64,000 nt of DNA from Caenispirillum salinarum AK4 (GCF_000315795.1 NZ_ANHY01000015.1:124001-188000); one strand, 5' to 3'; counted from the stretch's first letter, positions 52,717 through 62,127 are shown. Program-made: numbers and translations. Notes: generated by a model from the letters alone, not told the origin.

Positions 52717-52824
52717 GTATTTTTGGGTTCTGGAACAATGCATTACAAAACCCGTTCCCCTGGCAAAAGCCGGGCGCGCGCACCGCTACCAGCCACCCAC
52801 GCTACCCCAACTCCCCGAGGGAGC

Positions 52825-52871
52825 GCGAGGGAGGCCGTCGCCTCCTTCGCATCACCATCGGCCGTCAGGCC
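52825..52871. repeat. Hairpin and short repeat spanning the glgC stop codon (copy 2)
   Basis: GCGAGGGAGGC at 52825-52835 pairs with GCCTCCTTCGC at 52840-52850 (one mismatch, loop CGTC). The second half, GCCGTCGCCTCC at 52834-52845 and GGCCGTCAGGCC at 52860-52871, repeats the sequence at the arsM stop (47315-47351). On the minus strand the hairpin lies just after the glgC stop and may end its transcription. Confidence 0.62.
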
Positions 52872-54166
52872 GGCTCCACTGACCTCGGCGCCGGGCTGTC
52901 CAGCGCCTCCAGCATCCGCTGGGTGATCAGCGTCACGCCCCGTTCCGTCACGTGGAACCGCCGCGCGTCGAGCGCCCGGTCCTCGCCCACGACCAAGCCT
53001 TCCGGCACGCGGCAGTTGTTGCCGATGATGGCGTTGCGGATGCGGCAGTTGCGGCCGATGTCGGTGCCCGGCAGGACGACCGTATGCTCCACGGTGGAGT
53101 AGCTATTCACCCGCACGTTGGAGAACAGCAGCGAGCCCCGCACCGTCGCGCCCGAGATGATGCAGCCGCCCGAGACCAGGCTGTCGACGGCCATGCCGCG
53201 CCGGTCCTCGTTGTCGAAGACGAACTTGGCGCTGGGCAGCTGCTCCTGATAGGTCCAGATGGGCCAGCCCTGGTCGTAGAGGTCCAGTTCCGGGGTGACG
53301 TTCACCAGGTCCAGGTTGGCTTCCCAGTAGGCGTCGACCGTGCCCACGTCGCGCCAGTAGGGCTCGGCGTCGGGGGTGGAGCGCACCGCGCTGTCCGACA
53401 GGCGGTGGGCGATCAGCTTGCAGCGGCCGATCAGCCCAGGGATGATGTTCTTGCCGAAGTCATGCGCCGAGGTCGCGTCGGCGGCGTCGGCCTCCAGCAG
53501 GTCCTCCAGGAATGGCCGGTTGAAGATGTAGATGCCCATGGAGGCAAAGGCCCGCGTCGGGTCGCCGGGCATGTGCGGCGGGTCGGCGGGCTTTTCCAGG
53601 AAGCCGACGATGTTGTCGTCGGCGTCGGCGTCGACCACGCCGAAGCCCTTCGCCTGCTCCAGCGGCACTTCCACGCAGGAAACGGTGACGTCGGCGCCGC
53701 TTTCCAGGTGGTGGGCCAGCATGCGGCTGTAGTCCTGGCGGTAGACGTGGTCGCCGGCCAGGATGAGGATGTAGTCCGGGTCGTGGGCGCGGATGGTGTC
53801 GAGGTTCTGGTAGACGGCGTCGGCGGTGCCCCGATACCACGCCTCGTCGCGGGTCTGCTGCTGGGCCGGCCACAGCTCCACGAACTCGTTGATTTCCGCG
53901 CGGAAGAACGACCAGCCGCGCTGGATGTGGCGGATCAGCGTGTGGGCCTTGTACTGGGTCGGCACGGCGATGCGCCGGATGCCGGAGTTGATGCAGTTGG
54001 ACAGCGGAAAGTCCACGATGCGGAACTTGCCGGCGAACGGCACGGCGGGCTTGGCCTCGTCGTCGGTCAGCGCCATCAGCCGCGATCCGCGCCCGCCGGC
54101 CAGAACCAGCGCCAGCGTGCCCTTGAGCGCGCGGTTCAGGTCGTAGGCCACGTCCATCTGGTCCAT
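52865..54166 (-). CDS. glgC: Glucose-1-phosphate adenylyltransferase
   Basis: A 433-residue ADP-glucose pyrophosphorylase, the committed step of glycogen synthesis. N-terminal nucleotidyltransferase with [40 protein letters not shown] and [12 protein letters not shown]; glucose-1-P site FLEKP; C-terminal left-handed beta-helix with [20 protein letters not shown] for allosteric control. ATG 54166 follows GGAGACG. Divergent from glgA-glgP, so one intergenic region probably controls both. Confidence 0.95.
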   Translation of the reverse strand: MDQMDVAYDLNRALKGTLALVLAGGRGSRLMALTDDEAKPAVPFAGKFRIVDFPLSNCINSGIRRIAVPTQYKAHTLIRHIQRGWSFFRAEINEFVELWPAQQQTRDEAWYRGTADAVYQNLDTIRAHDPDYILILAGDHVYRQDYSRMLAHHLESGADVTVSCVEVPLEQAKGFGVVDADADDNIVGFLEKPADPPHMPGDPTRAFASMGIYIFNRPFLEDLLEADAADATSAHDFGKNIIPGLIGRCKLIAHRLSDSAVRSTPDAEPYWRDVGTVDAYWEANLDLVNVTPELDLYDQGWPIWTYQEQLPSAKFVFDNEDRRGMAVDSLVSGGCIISGATVRGSLLFSNVRVNSYSTVEHTVVLPGTDIGRNCRIRNAIIGNNCRVPEGLVVGEDRALDARRFHVTERGVTLITQRMLEALDSPAPRSVEPA

Positions 54167-54480
54167 CCATCGTCTCCGTCGTTGGCGGCCGTTCCCCGCG
54201 ACCGGCCCGCGCATCCCCACGATCGGAAAGGACTTTTGCACGGCCGCCGGGCGAGGATCAATTACAGGAGGGTGAAACAGTCCAACTCTATCCGAAGGTC
54301 CATGACGGCCGTATATCCAGTGGGTTACCCGCACCCGCCGGGCGAAAACCGCAAGGGAAATGTCATTATTCGGGTATTGCCTCGCCTTGCGAAATGCCAT
54401 GAATTACCCGATCGTTTCCGCCCGCCACCCGACGGCCGCTCCGGCCGGCCGCCGCTGCCCACCATGAGACAGGACATTCC
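54167..54480. promoter_or_regulatory. Divergent glgC/glgA control region
   Basis: 314 bases, A/T-richer than the genes. Contains an inverted repeat TCGGGTA (54370-54376) and TACCCGA (54415-54421) separated by 38 bases, upstream of glgA. No gene and no certain promoter were seen. Confidence 0.4.
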
Positions 54481-55923
54481 ATGCGCGTTCTCATCGCCGC
54501 TTCCGAGGTCTACCCGCTCATCAAGACCGGAGGGCTGGCCGACGTGGCCGGGGCCCTGCCGGGCGCGCTGGCGGAACTGGGCGTGGAGGCGCGGGTGATC
54601 CTGCCGGGCTATCCGGCGGTGAAGGACAAGATCGGCGAATGGCGCGCGGTGGTGGAGCTGGGCGAGGTTCTGGCGGCCCATCACGTGCGCCTGATCGAGG
54701 GCCGCATGCCGGGCACCGACATCGCGGTCTGGCTGGTGGACTGCCCGTCGCTCTACCACCGCGAGGGCGGTCCGTATCTGAACGAATGGGGGCACGACCA
54801 CCCCGACAACTACCTGCGCTTCGCCCTGCTGTCGAAGGTGGCCGCGCAACTGGGCACGCCCAAGAGCCCGGCCGGCTGGCAGGCGGACGTGATCCTCTGC
54901 AACGACTGGCAGACGGGCCTTGTACCCGCCTACATGGCGCTGACGGACGGACCGGGCGCGGCGACGGTGTTCTCCATCCACAACATCCAGTTCCAGGGCA
55001 TTTTCGGTCAGGACATCCTCGACCAGATCGGCCTGCCGCCGCACTGTTTCGACATGCACGGGCTGGAGTTCCACGGCCACGTCAGCACGCTCAAGGCGGG
55101 ATGCTACTACGCCGACCGCATCACCACGGTCAGCCCCACCTACGCCGAGGAGATCAAGCACCCCGATGGCGGGCGCGGGCTCGACGGCCTGCTGCGGGCG
55201 CGCGCCGGCGATCTGACGGGCATCCTCAACGGCGTCGACTATGCGCAGTGGGACCCGGCGCGCGACCACCTGCTGCCGGCCGGCTATTCGGTCGGCGACC
55301 TGTCGGGCAAGGCCGCCTGCAAGGCCGCCCTGCAACGGGAATTCGGCCTGGCGGAGCGGGCGGAGGCACCGGTGTTCGGCCTGGTCTCGCGGTTCTCGGA
55401 GCAGAAGGGCATCGACCTGGTGCTGGGCGCCGTCGACCACATCCTGGGCCGCGGCGGCCAGGTTGTGCTGCTGGGCTCGGGCGATGCCTGGCTGGAGAGC
55501 GCCATCTACGGCCTGGGCGGCGCCCATCCCGGCAACGTCGGCACCTGGATCGGCTATGACGAGGGCCGCGCCCACCGCGTCCAGGCGGGCGCCGACGTGT
55601 TCCTGGTGCCCTCGCGGTTCGAGCCCTGCGGGCTTACGCAGATGTACGCTTTGCGCTACGGTACTCTGCCGTTGGTGCGGCGCACGGGCGGCCTGGCCGA
55701 CACGGTCGTGGACGTCGCCGAGCATCCGGCCGACGGCACCGGCTTCGTCTTCGACGAGGCCTCCACCGCCGGCCTGATCGGCGCCGTCGACCGCGCCTTC
55801 GACCTGTGGGGCCATCCCGCCTGGCCGGAGGCTCAGCGCCGCGGCATGGAGCGGGACTTCGGCTGGCGCCGGGCAGCGGAGCAGTACAAGGCCCTGTTCG
55901 AGACCCTGCGGGGCTCCGGCTGA
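54481..55923 (+). CDS. glgA: Glycogen synthase GlgA (ADP-glucose dependent)
   Basis: A 480-residue GT5 glycosyltransferase. The ADP-glucose-binding KTGGL motif is at residues 15-19 (VYPLIKTGGLADVAGALP); the GT-B C-terminal domain has SRFSEQKGIDLVL and PSRFEPCGLTQMYALRYGTLPLVRRTGGLADTV with the catalytic Glu. It extends alpha-1,4-glucan. ATG 54481 starts at the family N terminus. glgP follows after 92 bases. Confidence 0.95.
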   Translation: MRVLIAASEVYPLIKTGGLADVAGALPGALAELGVEARVILPGYPAVKDKIGEWRAVVELGEVLAAHHVRLIEGRMPGTDIAVWLVDCPSLYHREGGPYLNEWGHDHPDNYLRFALLSKVAAQLGTPKSPAGWQADVILCNDWQTGLVPAYMALTDGPGAATVFSIHNIQFQGIFGQDILDQIGLPPHCFDMHGLEFHGHVSTLKAGCYYADRITTVSPTYAEEIKHPDGGRGLDGLLRARAGDLTGILNGVDYAQWDPARDHLLPAGYSVGDLSGKAACKAALQREFGLAERAEAPVFGLVSRFSEQKGIDLVLGAVDHILGRGGQVVLLGSGDAWLESAIYGLGGAHPGNVGTWIGYDEGRAHRVQAGADVFLVPSRFEPCGLTQMYALRYGTLPLVRRTGGLADTVVDVAEHPADGTGFVFDEASTAGLIGAVDRAFDLWGHPAWPEAQRRGMERDFGWRRAAEQYKALFETLRGSG

Positions 55924-56015
55924 CGGGAAACAGCCGCACGAGACACGCGACAATCCGGCGCGCGAAGACGTTGTCACACGACGCGCAGACCCAAGACCAT
56001 CGGGGAAAGAGAGAC

Positions 56016-58493
56016 ATGGACCAGACGGCGAACCAGGCCGCGGCGGCAACCGCACCCGCGATCGACCTGAGCAGCGTGGAGGCCATCAAGGATCAGCTCC
56101 GGAGCTTCATGGTCCACAGCGTGGGCGTGGACCCGGACTTCGCCAGCCAGCGCGACTGGCTCTATGCCCTGGCGCAACTGGTGCGCGGGCGGCTGTCGGA
56201 GGAATACCTCGCCACGGCCCGCGCCCAGTACGACGCCGACGCCCGGCGGGTCTACTACCTGTCCATGGAATACCTGACGGGGCGGTCGCTGCTGAAGCAC
56301 CTCTACGACCTGGGCGTCCACGACCGCGTCGCCGAGGCGCTGAAGGACATGGGCCAGAGCCTGGAGGCCATCCAGGAGTTCGAGTACGACGCGGCGCTGG
56401 GCAACGGCGGCCTGGGCCGGCTGGCGGCCTGCTACCTGGACAGCATGGCGACCCACGGCTACCCCGGCTTCGGCTACGGCATCCGGTACGAGTTCGGCAT
56501 GTTCACCCAGCGGGTGGAGGGCGGCCAGCAGGTGGAACACCCGGAAACCTGGCTGCGCTACGGCAATCCGTGGGAGTTCGAGCGTCCCAACGTCATCTAT
56601 CCGGTGCGCTTTCGCGGCCGCCTGACCCACTTCAAGAACGAGACCGGCGAGACGGTGACCCAGTGGGTGGACACCACCGACGTCATCGCCATGGCCTACG
56701 ACGTGCCGGTGCCGGGCTACGGCTCGGGCAAGGTGGTGAAGCTGCGCCTGTGGTCGGCGCGCGCGACGCGCGACTTCGACCTGCGCTACTTCAACGAAGG
56801 CAACTACATCGACGCCGTCAAGGACAAGACCATCAGCGAGAACCTGTCCAAGGTGCTCTACCCCATGGACACCACGCTGATGGGCCAGGAACTGCGGCTG
56901 ATGCAGGAGTACTTCTTCGTCAGCGCCTCGTTGCAGGACATCATCGCGCGCCACCACCGCAAGCACGCAAGCCTGGATACCCTGCCCGAGAAGGTCACCA
57001 TCCAGCTCAACGACACGCACCCGAGCCTTGCGGTGCCCGAGCTGATGCGCCTGCTGATCGACCACTACGACTATGATTTCCAGAAGGCCTGGGACCTGAC
57101 GCGGGAGGTGTTCAACTACACCAACCACACCCTGCTGCCGGAAGCCCTGGAAACCTGGCCCATCGCCATGCTGGAGGCGGTGCTGCCGCGCCACCTGGAC
57201 CTGATCTACAAGATCAACTTCGACTTCCTTCAGCAGGTGAAGTACGCCTTCCCCGGCCAGCCCGACGTGCTGAGCCGCATGTCGCTGATCGACGACGCCG
57301 GCCGGCGCGTGCGCATGGCGCACCTGTGCGTGGTGGGCTCGCGCCGGGTCAACGGCGTCGCGGCGCTGCACACCGACCTGATGCGCGCCCACGTCTTCGC
57401 CGACTTCAACCGCATGGAGCCGGACAAGTTCGTCAACGTCACCAACGGCGTCACCCAGCGCCGCTGGCTGCTGCAGGCCAACCGGCCGCTGGCGGACCTG
57501 ATCACCGAGGCCATCGGCGAGGGCTGGAAGACGGACCTGTCCAGGCTGAAGGACCTGGAGCCGCTGGCGGACGATTCGGCCTTCCGCGAGCGTTTCGCCG
57601 CCATCAAGCGGGCCAACAAGCAGCGTTTCGCCGGCATGGTGCGCGACCGCACCGGCTTCGAGATCGCGCCGGACATGATGTTCGACACGCAGATCAAGCG
57701 CATGCACGAATACAAGCGCCAGCTTCTGAACGTGCTGCACGTCATCACGCTGTACAACGACCTGCGCAACGGCCGGGGCGGGGACCGCATTCCGCGCGCC
57801 GTCACCTTCGGCGGCAAGGCGGCGCCGGGCTACTTCATGGCCAAGCTGATCATCCGCCTCATCAACGACGTGGCGATGGTCATCAACCACGACCGGTCCA
57901 TCCGCGACCGGCTGAAGGTGGCCTTCGTGCCCAACTACAACGTCTCGGCGGCCGAGATCATCATCCCCGGCACCGACCTGTCGGAACAGATTTCGACCGC
58001 CGGCACGGAAGCCTCGGGCACGGGCAACATGAAGTTCGCGCTGAACGGCGCCCTGACGATCGGCACGCTGGACGGGGCGAACATCGAGATCAAGAACGCG
58101 GTCGGCGATGACAACATCTTCATCTTCGGCAAGACCGCCGACGAAGTGGGCGACATGCGCGCCGGCGGGTATCATCCGCGGGAGTACTACGACACCAACG
58201 AGGCCCTGCGCAACGCGGTGGACATGATCGCCGGCGGCTTCTTCAACGCCGACGACCCGGACCGCTACCTGCCCATCCGCGACACTCTGCTGTCGGGCGG
58301 CGACCACTTCTTCCTGATGGCCGACTACCAAAGCTACATCGAGACGCAGGCGCAGGTGGAGGCCGTGTACGCCGACCAGGATGCCTGGATGCGCAAAGCC
58401 ATTGTCAACGTCGCCAACATGGGCGGGTTCTCGTCGGACCGGTCCATACACTCCTACGCCAAGGACATCTGGCGCGTGCAGCCGGTGGCCTGA
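56016..58493 (+). CDS. glgP: Glycogen/starch phosphorylase
   Basis: An 825-residue GT35 enzyme that releases glucose-1-phosphate from glycogen. PLP lysine is Lys673 in EASGTGNMKFALNGALTIGTLDGANIEI. Other family blocks: YYLSMEYLTGRSL, DAALGNGGLGRLAACYLDSMATHG, and QLNDTHPSLAVPELMRLL. ATG 56016 follows AAAGAGAGAC. It forms an operon with glgA; glgB and glgX are not in the window. Confidence 0.96.
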   Translation: MDQTANQAAAATAPAIDLSSVEAIKDQLRSFMVHSVGVDPDFASQRDWLYALAQLVRGRLSEEYLATARAQYDADARRVYYLSMEYLTGRSLLKHLYDLGVHDRVAEALKDMGQSLEAIQEFEYDAALGNGGLGRLAACYLDSMATHGYPGFGYGIRYEFGMFTQRVEGGQQVEHPETWLRYGNPWEFERPNVIYPVRFRGRLTHFKNETGETVTQWVDTTDVIAMAYDVPVPGYGSGKVVKLRLWSARATRDFDLRYFNEGNYIDAVKDKTISENLSKVLYPMDTTLMGQELRLMQEYFFVSASLQDIIARHHRKHASLDTLPEKVTIQLNDTHPSLAVPELMRLLIDHYDYDFQKAWDLTREVFNYTNHTLLPEALETWPIAMLEAVLPRHLDLIYKINFDFLQQVKYAFPGQPDVLSRMSLIDDAGRRVRMAHLCVVGSRRVNGVAALHTDLMRAHVFADFNRMEPDKFVNVTNGVTQRRWLLQANRPLADLITEAIGEGWKTDLSRLKDLEPLADDSAFRERFAAIKRANKQRFAGMVRDRTGFEIAPDMMFDTQIKRMHEYKRQLLNVLHVITLYNDLRNGRGGDRIPRAVTFGGKAAPGYFMAKLIIRLINDVAMVINHDRSIRDRLKVAFVPNYNVSAAEIIIPGTDLSEQISTAGTEASGTGNMKFALNGALTIGTLDGANIEIKNAVGDDNIFIFGKTADEVGDMRAGGYHPREYYDTNEALRNAVDMIAGGFFNADDPDRYLPIRDTLLSGGDHFFLMADYQSYIETQAQVEAVYADQDAWMRKAIVNVANMGGFSSDRSIHSYAKDIWRVQPVA

Positions 58494-58524
58494 TCGCCGG
58501 GGCCGGTCGATCAAGAGCCTTCTG

Positions 58525-58557
58525 TGGGGCGGGCGTGACGGCCCGCCCCATTCTTTT
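58525..58557 (+). terminator. Rho-independent terminator of glgAP
   Basis: TGGGGCGGGC (58525-58534) and GCCCGCCCCA (58541-58550), a perfect 10-pair stem with 6-base loop, then TTCTTTT. Confidence 0.88.
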
Positions 58558-58666
58558 CACAGCACGTTGCGAAACCGTGGCGCGGGTCCCGCCGTCTGTG
58601 GGGTAGCGGAAGGGCGGCACGACGCATGCCCTTTCCCACGCGAGACACCACGAAAGGACACCCTCC

Positions 58667-59101
58667 ATGCGTTCCATGATGAAGCGTTTCGCCCTGCCCA
58701 TGGTCTCCGCCGCGCTGTTCGCCGCGCCGGCCGCCGCCCAGACGCAGGGGGAAACCCCGATGCAGGGCCAGGGACAGATGCAGATGCAGGGCCAGGGCCA
58801 GATGGCGACGGACTTCAGCGAGGACAAGCTCAAGTCCTTCGCCGAGGCTGTGGAGGGCATCCAGCAGGTCGCCCGCGACTACGCCCCGCGCCTGCGCGAC
58901 GCCGAGAACCCGCAGCAGGTGGCCGACCTGGAGCAGCAGGCCCAGGACGAGATGCTGCAGACCGTTCAGGACGAGGGCCTGACGGTGGAGGAGTACAACC
59001 AGATCGCGGTCGCTGCCCAGACCGATCCGCAACTGGCCGAGGAAATCCAGGGCTACATGGCCGAAGGCACCGGTGCGGCGGGCGGCGGCCAGTCCGACTG
59101 A
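58667..59101 (+). CDS. Secreted DUF4168-domain protein
   Basis: A 144-residue exported protein. Signal peptide (hydrophobic core VSAALFAAPAAAQ, cleavage near 25), a Gln/Met/Gly-rich low-complexity stretch (26-46), then a DUF4168 domain (PF13767) at 48-125: DFSEDKLKSFAEAVEGIQQVARDYAPRL and DEGLTVEEYNQIAVAAQTDPQL. Function unknown; members are common in alphaproteobacteria and cyanobacteria. GAAAGGA precedes the start. Confidence 0.86.
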   Translation: MRSMMKRFALPMVSAALFAAPAAAQTQGETPMQGQGQMQMQGQGQMATDFSEDKLKSFAEAVEGIQQVARDYAPRLRDAENPQQVADLEQQAQDEMLQTVQDEGLTVEEYNQIAVAAQTDPQLAEEIQGYMAEGTGAAGGGQSD

Positions 59102-59138
59102 CCCCTCTCGACCGGCATTTCACGCCCGTCGACACGAC

Positions 59139-59170
59139 AAGGGCCGGCACCGTCCGGGGTGCCGGCCCTT
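59139..59170. terminator. Terminator after the DUF4168 gene
   Basis: AAGGGCCGGCACC (59139-59151) and GGTGCCGGCCCTT (59158-59170), perfect 13-pair stem, 6-base loop, then TTCG. It lies between convergent genes and may serve both. Confidence 0.82.
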
Positions 59171-59191
59171 TCGCGTGCGCGGGCGGCGGGG

Positions 59192-59554
59192 TCAGGTCTT
59201 GTTGCCCTCGGGCTTGTCGGTGCTGGGCTGGCTGACGCGCTGGTCCAGGGGCGAGGGGTCCTCGGCGCTGCTGCCGGTGTGTTCGCGGCGCTTGATGCCG
59301 CGCGGCTGGCTTTCCTCCAGCGGTCCGCGCACGCCGCCGCCGGCGCCGGGGTTGCCGTGCTCGGTCCGCATTTCCCATCGGCCGTCGGGGGTGCTCTGAT
59401 ACCGCTTTTCCACCTCCTCCCAGGCGGCGCGGGCGGGATCGCGGTCGCCCCGGCCTTCGGCCTCGTTGAAGGCGGTCATGTAGAGTTCCTGGCCCAGTTC
59501 CGGCAGCGCATCGCGCACGTCGGGGGGCAGTTCGGTGGGGGAGGTATAGGTCAT
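59192..59554 (-). CDS. ChaB-family protein
   Basis: A 120-residue protein. Residues 5-60, PTELPPDVRDALPELGQELYMTAFNEAEGR and ARAAWEEVEKRYQ, match the ChaB domain (PF06150), once called a cation transport regulator. The C-terminal half is a hydrophilic, probably disordered tail rich in Gly, Pro and Arg. AAGGAGACG precedes ATG 59554. It lies 97 bases downstream of the TraR/DksA gene on the same strand. Confidence 0.85.
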   Translation of the reverse strand: MTYTSPTELPPDVRDALPELGQELYMTAFNEAEGRGDRDPARAAWEEVEKRYQSTPDGRWEMRTEHGNPGAGGGVRGPLEESQPRGIKRREHTGSSAEDPSPLDQRVSQPSTDKPEGNKT

Positions 59555-59651
59555 CGCCGCGTCTCCTTCGTCGGACCTTCTGTCGTCGTGTGACAGTGCA
59601 ACGGTCCGCGAAGGCCGCCGGGTTGCCGGTCTGCCGGGCGCAGCCCGCGGT

Positions 59652-60023
59652 TCACCCTTCGCCGCCGGCGGCGCAGTCGATGCAGGTGGGGACGGCCGGG
59701 TCCAGGTCCAGGCGCTTGACGCCGATCTCCTCGCCGCAGGAGACGCAGTAGCCGTATTCGCCCTCGTCCATGCGGGCGAGCGCGGCCTCGATGCGCGCCA
59801 GTTCGATGCCGCGCCGGCGCTCGGTTTCCAGCGCCATGGCCTGACCCTGCAGCGCGTCCATGCGCGACAGGCGGCCGACGCTCTGCTGGTCAAGCTCAAC
59901 CGGCGCGCGGTCGGACCGGGTGGACTGGGTCATGGCCTGCAACTCCTCCCGGCGGGCCCGCAGGCGCTCCCGCAGGCGATCGGCGTCGATGTCGGTGCGA
60001 TCGGTCAGGGGTGTATCGGTCAT
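59652..60023 (-). CDS. TraR/DksA-family zinc-finger regulator
   Basis: A 123-residue protein. Long N-terminal coiled coil (residues 15-85) and a C-terminal four-cysteine zinc finger: YCVSCGEEIGVKRLDLDPAVPTCIDC (segment of PF01258). Such proteins bind the RNA polymerase secondary channel. The Asp-x-x-Asp-Ala of E. coli DksA is not exactly present at the coiled-coil tip (SRMDALQGQAM has a related MDAL). Start ATG 60023. Confidence 0.88.
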   Translation of the reverse strand: MTDTPLTDRTDIDADRLRERLRARREELQAMTQSTRSDRAPVELDQQSVGRLSRMDALQGQAMALETERRRGIELARIEAALARMDEGEYGYCVSCGEEIGVKRLDLDPAVPTCIDCAAGGEG

Positions 60024-60106
60024 GGCCTCATGGTAGCAGCCGGACGTGGACGGGCGGAAGAGGGGGCGGCGGCGCGCGGCGGCCGCCCCCTCCTGCGTCC
60101 CGCCGC

Positions 60107-60352
60107 TCAGATGTCCCAGAAGGGGCGCCGCAGCTCGCGCCGGCGGGCCTCGGTGGTGATTCCCAGGTCGCGCATCTGGACCTCGTCCAGCGCTGCCAGT
60201 TCGCGGCGTTGCGCCGCGGCTGCCCGCATCCGCCGGAACCGCGCCCAGGCGATGCCCGCCCATGCCGCCAGCCCGCTGTTGCGGCCGGTGGCGCCCGGGC
60301 TCCGGGTCTGCTCCGCCGTCCCGCATTGCATGGAGTCGCACGTCGTCGTCAT
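60107..60352 (-). CDS. DUF1127-domain small protein
   Basis: An 81-residue basic protein ending in the DUF1127 motif (PF06568): RRMRAAAAQRRELAALDEVQMRDLGITTEARRRELRRPFW. DUF1127 proteins can bind RNA and affect RNA turnover or phosphate and stress responses in alphaproteobacteria. The N-terminal 35 residues are less conserved. ATG 60352 follows GGAAG. A LysR-type gene is divergent from it. Confidence 0.85.
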   Translation of the reverse strand: MTTTCDSMQCGTAEQTRSPGATGRNSGLAAWAGIAWARFRRMRAAAAQRRELAALDEVQMRDLGITTEARRRELRRPFWDI

Positions 60353-60438
60353 GGCTCTGTCTTCCGTCGTGTGGTCGTCGATGGGCAAGGATCACGCCGC
60401 CGCTTGCAGAACGGAAGGCAATGTTTATGATAGTTGAG

Positions 60439-60453
60439 ATTACGGTTTGTAAT
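60439..60453. promoter_or_regulatory. LysR-type binding site
   Basis: ATTAC-GGTTT-GTAAT at 60439-60453 is a perfect inverted repeat that also satisfies the T-N11-A rule of LysR regulators. It lies 20 bases before the lysR start and 87 bases upstream of the divergent DUF1127 gene. Confidence 0.65.
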
Positions 60454-60472
60454 TCGAGACGGAGGCGCGGCC

Positions 60473-61345
60473 ATGGCTCGCAATCTGGACACGGCGGCGC
60501 TGCGGGCCTTCGTGGTGGTGGCGGAGGCCGGCGGCATGACCCGGGCGGCCGGGCTTTTGAACCTGACGCAGGGAGCGGTCAGCCAGCAGGTGCGGCGGCT
60601 GGAGGAGCAGCTCGGCTGCCGCCTGTTCGAGCGCGAGCACCGCAGCCTGCGGCTCAGCACCGCCGGCGAGCGCCTGCTGCCGCGCGCCACCGCGCTGCTG
60701 GAGCACAACGACGCCATCTGGGCCGCCATGACGGCGCCGGAGGTGGAGGGCGAGGTGCGACTCGGCGTGCCCTACGACATCGTGCCCGCCATCATGCCGC
60801 CCATTCTCAAGACCTTCGCGCGGGAATGGCCGCGGCTGCGGGTCAACATGATCACCGATCCCACGGTGGCGCTTCTGCGCATGCTCGACGCCGGCGACCT
60901 GGACCTGTGCCTGACCACCGAGCGCGATCCGGCGCCGCGGGCCGAGGTGCTGAGCCGCGAGCCGCTGGTGTGGGCGGGCGCGCCGGGCGGATCGGCACAC
61001 CTGCGCGATCCGCTGCCGCTGGCGCTGGGGGACCCGACGTGCTCCTTCCGGGCCACCGTGCTTGAGGCGCTGGGCGGAACGGCGCTGGACTGGACCATGA
61101 TCTGCACCACCAGCAACCGGGACAGCATGAGCGCCATGGTCGCCGCCGACCTGGGCGTGGCGCCGCTTCTGCGGGTCAGCGTGCCGGCGGAACTGCGGGT
61201 GCTGGACGATGCCGGCGACTGCGGCCTGCCGTCGCTGCCGGCCTTCGCCATAGCCATGCACGGACCCGCCGCGCCGGCGTCGGTGGGGGCGGAAAAGCTG
61301 GCCGATCACATCCGGCGGGCCTTCGCCACGCGGCTGGCGGCATGA
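60473..61345 (+). CDS. LysR-family transcriptional regulator
   Basis: A 290-residue regulator. Helix-turn-helix (PF00126) at residues 1-62: LDTAALRAFVVVAEAGGMTRAAGLLNLTQGAVSQQVRRLEEQLGCRLFER. The effector domain (PF03466) covers 90-285. ATG 60473 follows ACGGAGGCG; an in-frame upstream start at 60434 would run over the palindrome at 60439. Target not certain; the divergent DUF1127 gene is the natural candidate. Confidence 0.9.
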   Translation: MARNLDTAALRAFVVVAEAGGMTRAAGLLNLTQGAVSQQVRRLEEQLGCRLFEREHRSLRLSTAGERLLPRATALLEHNDAIWAAMTAPEVEGEVRLGVPYDIVPAIMPPILKTFAREWPRLRVNMITDPTVALLRMLDAGDLDLCLTTERDPAPRAEVLSREPLVWAGAPGGSAHLRDPLPLALGDPTCSFRATVLEALGGTALDWTMICTTSNRDSMSAMVAADLGVAPLLRVSVPAELRVLDDAGDCGLPSLPAFAIAMHGPAAPASVGAEKLADHIRRAFATRLAA

Positions 61346-61381
61346 GGCGCGAGAATCCTGTGCGCGCTCGCCGGTCGGCCC

Positions 61382-61409
61382 TTGACAGCGCCCCATAAGC
61401 GGGTATCTT
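61382..61409 (+). promoter_or_regulatory. Sigma-70-type promoter of rpmG
   Basis: TTGACA at 61382-61387 and TATCTT at 61404-61409 with a 16-base spacer, 45 bases before the rpmG start. The -35 is perfect and the -10 matches four of six. Confidence 0.72.
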
Positions 61410-61454
61410 GCCCCGCTCCAGTTTCAGAAATTCTCCGCGTAAGGATTTGCCGCC

Positions 61455-61622
61455 ATGGCCAAGCCCACGACGATCCAGATCAAGCTCGAGAGCACCGAGG
61501 GCACGGGCTACTTCTACATTGCCAAGAAGAACCCCCGTAACACCACTCAGAAGCTCGAGTTCCGCAAGTACGACCCGGTCGCGCGCAAGCACGTCATCTT
61601 CCGCGAGACCAAGATGAAGTAA
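61455..61622 (+). CDS. rpmG: 50S ribosomal protein L33
   Basis: A 55-residue protein: [34 protein letters not shown] and [20 protein letters not shown] are L33 throughout. This is the cysteine-free form, which lacks the two zinc-binding CxxC pairs. TAAGGA precedes ATG 61455. Promoter at 61382 and terminator at 61655 make it a single-gene transcript. Confidence 0.97.
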   Translation: MAKPTTIQIKLESTEGTGYFYIAKKNPRNTTQKLEFRKYDPVARKHVIFRETKMK

Positions 61623-61654
61623 GCCCGCCGGGGCTCTCCTTCATCCGTACATCG

Positions 61655-61686
61655 AAAAGGCCGCCGGCATCGCCAGCGGCCTTTTT
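61655..61686 (+). terminator. Rho-independent terminator of rpmG
   Basis: AAAAGGCCGC (61655-61664) and GCGGCCTTTT (61676-61685) form a 10-pair stem, ending in a run of five T. Confidence 0.9.
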
Positions 61687-61752
61687 CGTTGCGCCCGGCG
61701 TCGCGGCGCGGTGCCGCGCGGCGCGGCCGTTGGGGGCGGGACGCCGCGTGCC

Positions 61753-62127
61753 TTACGCGGCGTTGCCCAGGAAAGAGTTGACGGTGCTGAGGAAGCTGGC
61801 GACGGAAATGGGCTTGGCGATGTAGCCCTCGCAGCCGCCCTCGCGGATTTTTTCCTCGTCGCCCTTCATGGCGAAGGCGGTGACGGCGATGACGGGAATG
61901 CTTTTCAGCTCCTCGTCGTCCTTGAGCATCCGGGTGATCTCAAGGCCCGAAATCTCGGGAAGCTGGATGTCCATGAGGATCAGGTCGGGGCGGTTTTCGC
62001 GCGCCAGGTCCATGACCTCGCGGCCGTCCTTGGTCTGCACGGTTTCATAACCGTGGGCCTGCAGGAGGTCGTTGAACAGTTTCATGTTCAGGTCGTTGTC
62101 TTCAACGATGAGGATCGTTTTCGCCAT
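61753..62127 (-). CDS. divK: DivK-type single-domain response regulator
   Basis: A 124-residue receiver domain only. Acidic pair Glu9-Asp10, phosphoacceptor Asp53 in [13 protein letters not shown], Thr in [16 protein letters not shown] and Lys in YIAKPISV. The sequence and the Asp53 position match Caulobacter DivK, which signals through DivJ/PleC and DivL to the CtrA pathway controlling the cell cycle. pleD, usual next to divK, is not seen here. rpmG is convergent. Confidence 0.9.
   Translation of the reverse strand: MAKTILIVEDNDLNMKLFNDLLQAHGYETVQTKDGREVMDLARENRPDLILMDIQLPEISGLEITRMLKDDEELKSIPVIAVTAFAMKGDEEKIREGGCEGYIAKPISVASFLSTVNSFLGNAA

Noticed and set aside
52289-52783. 164-codon minus-strand ORF across the GIY-YIG element
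   Set aside because: Its ends are made from the inverted repeats and its middle is antisense to the recognisable GIY-YIG remnant.
61382-61409. Possibility that the rpmG promoter belongs to a longer plus-strand operon
   Set aside because: A strong terminator follows rpmG directly and the next gene (divK) is on the other strand.
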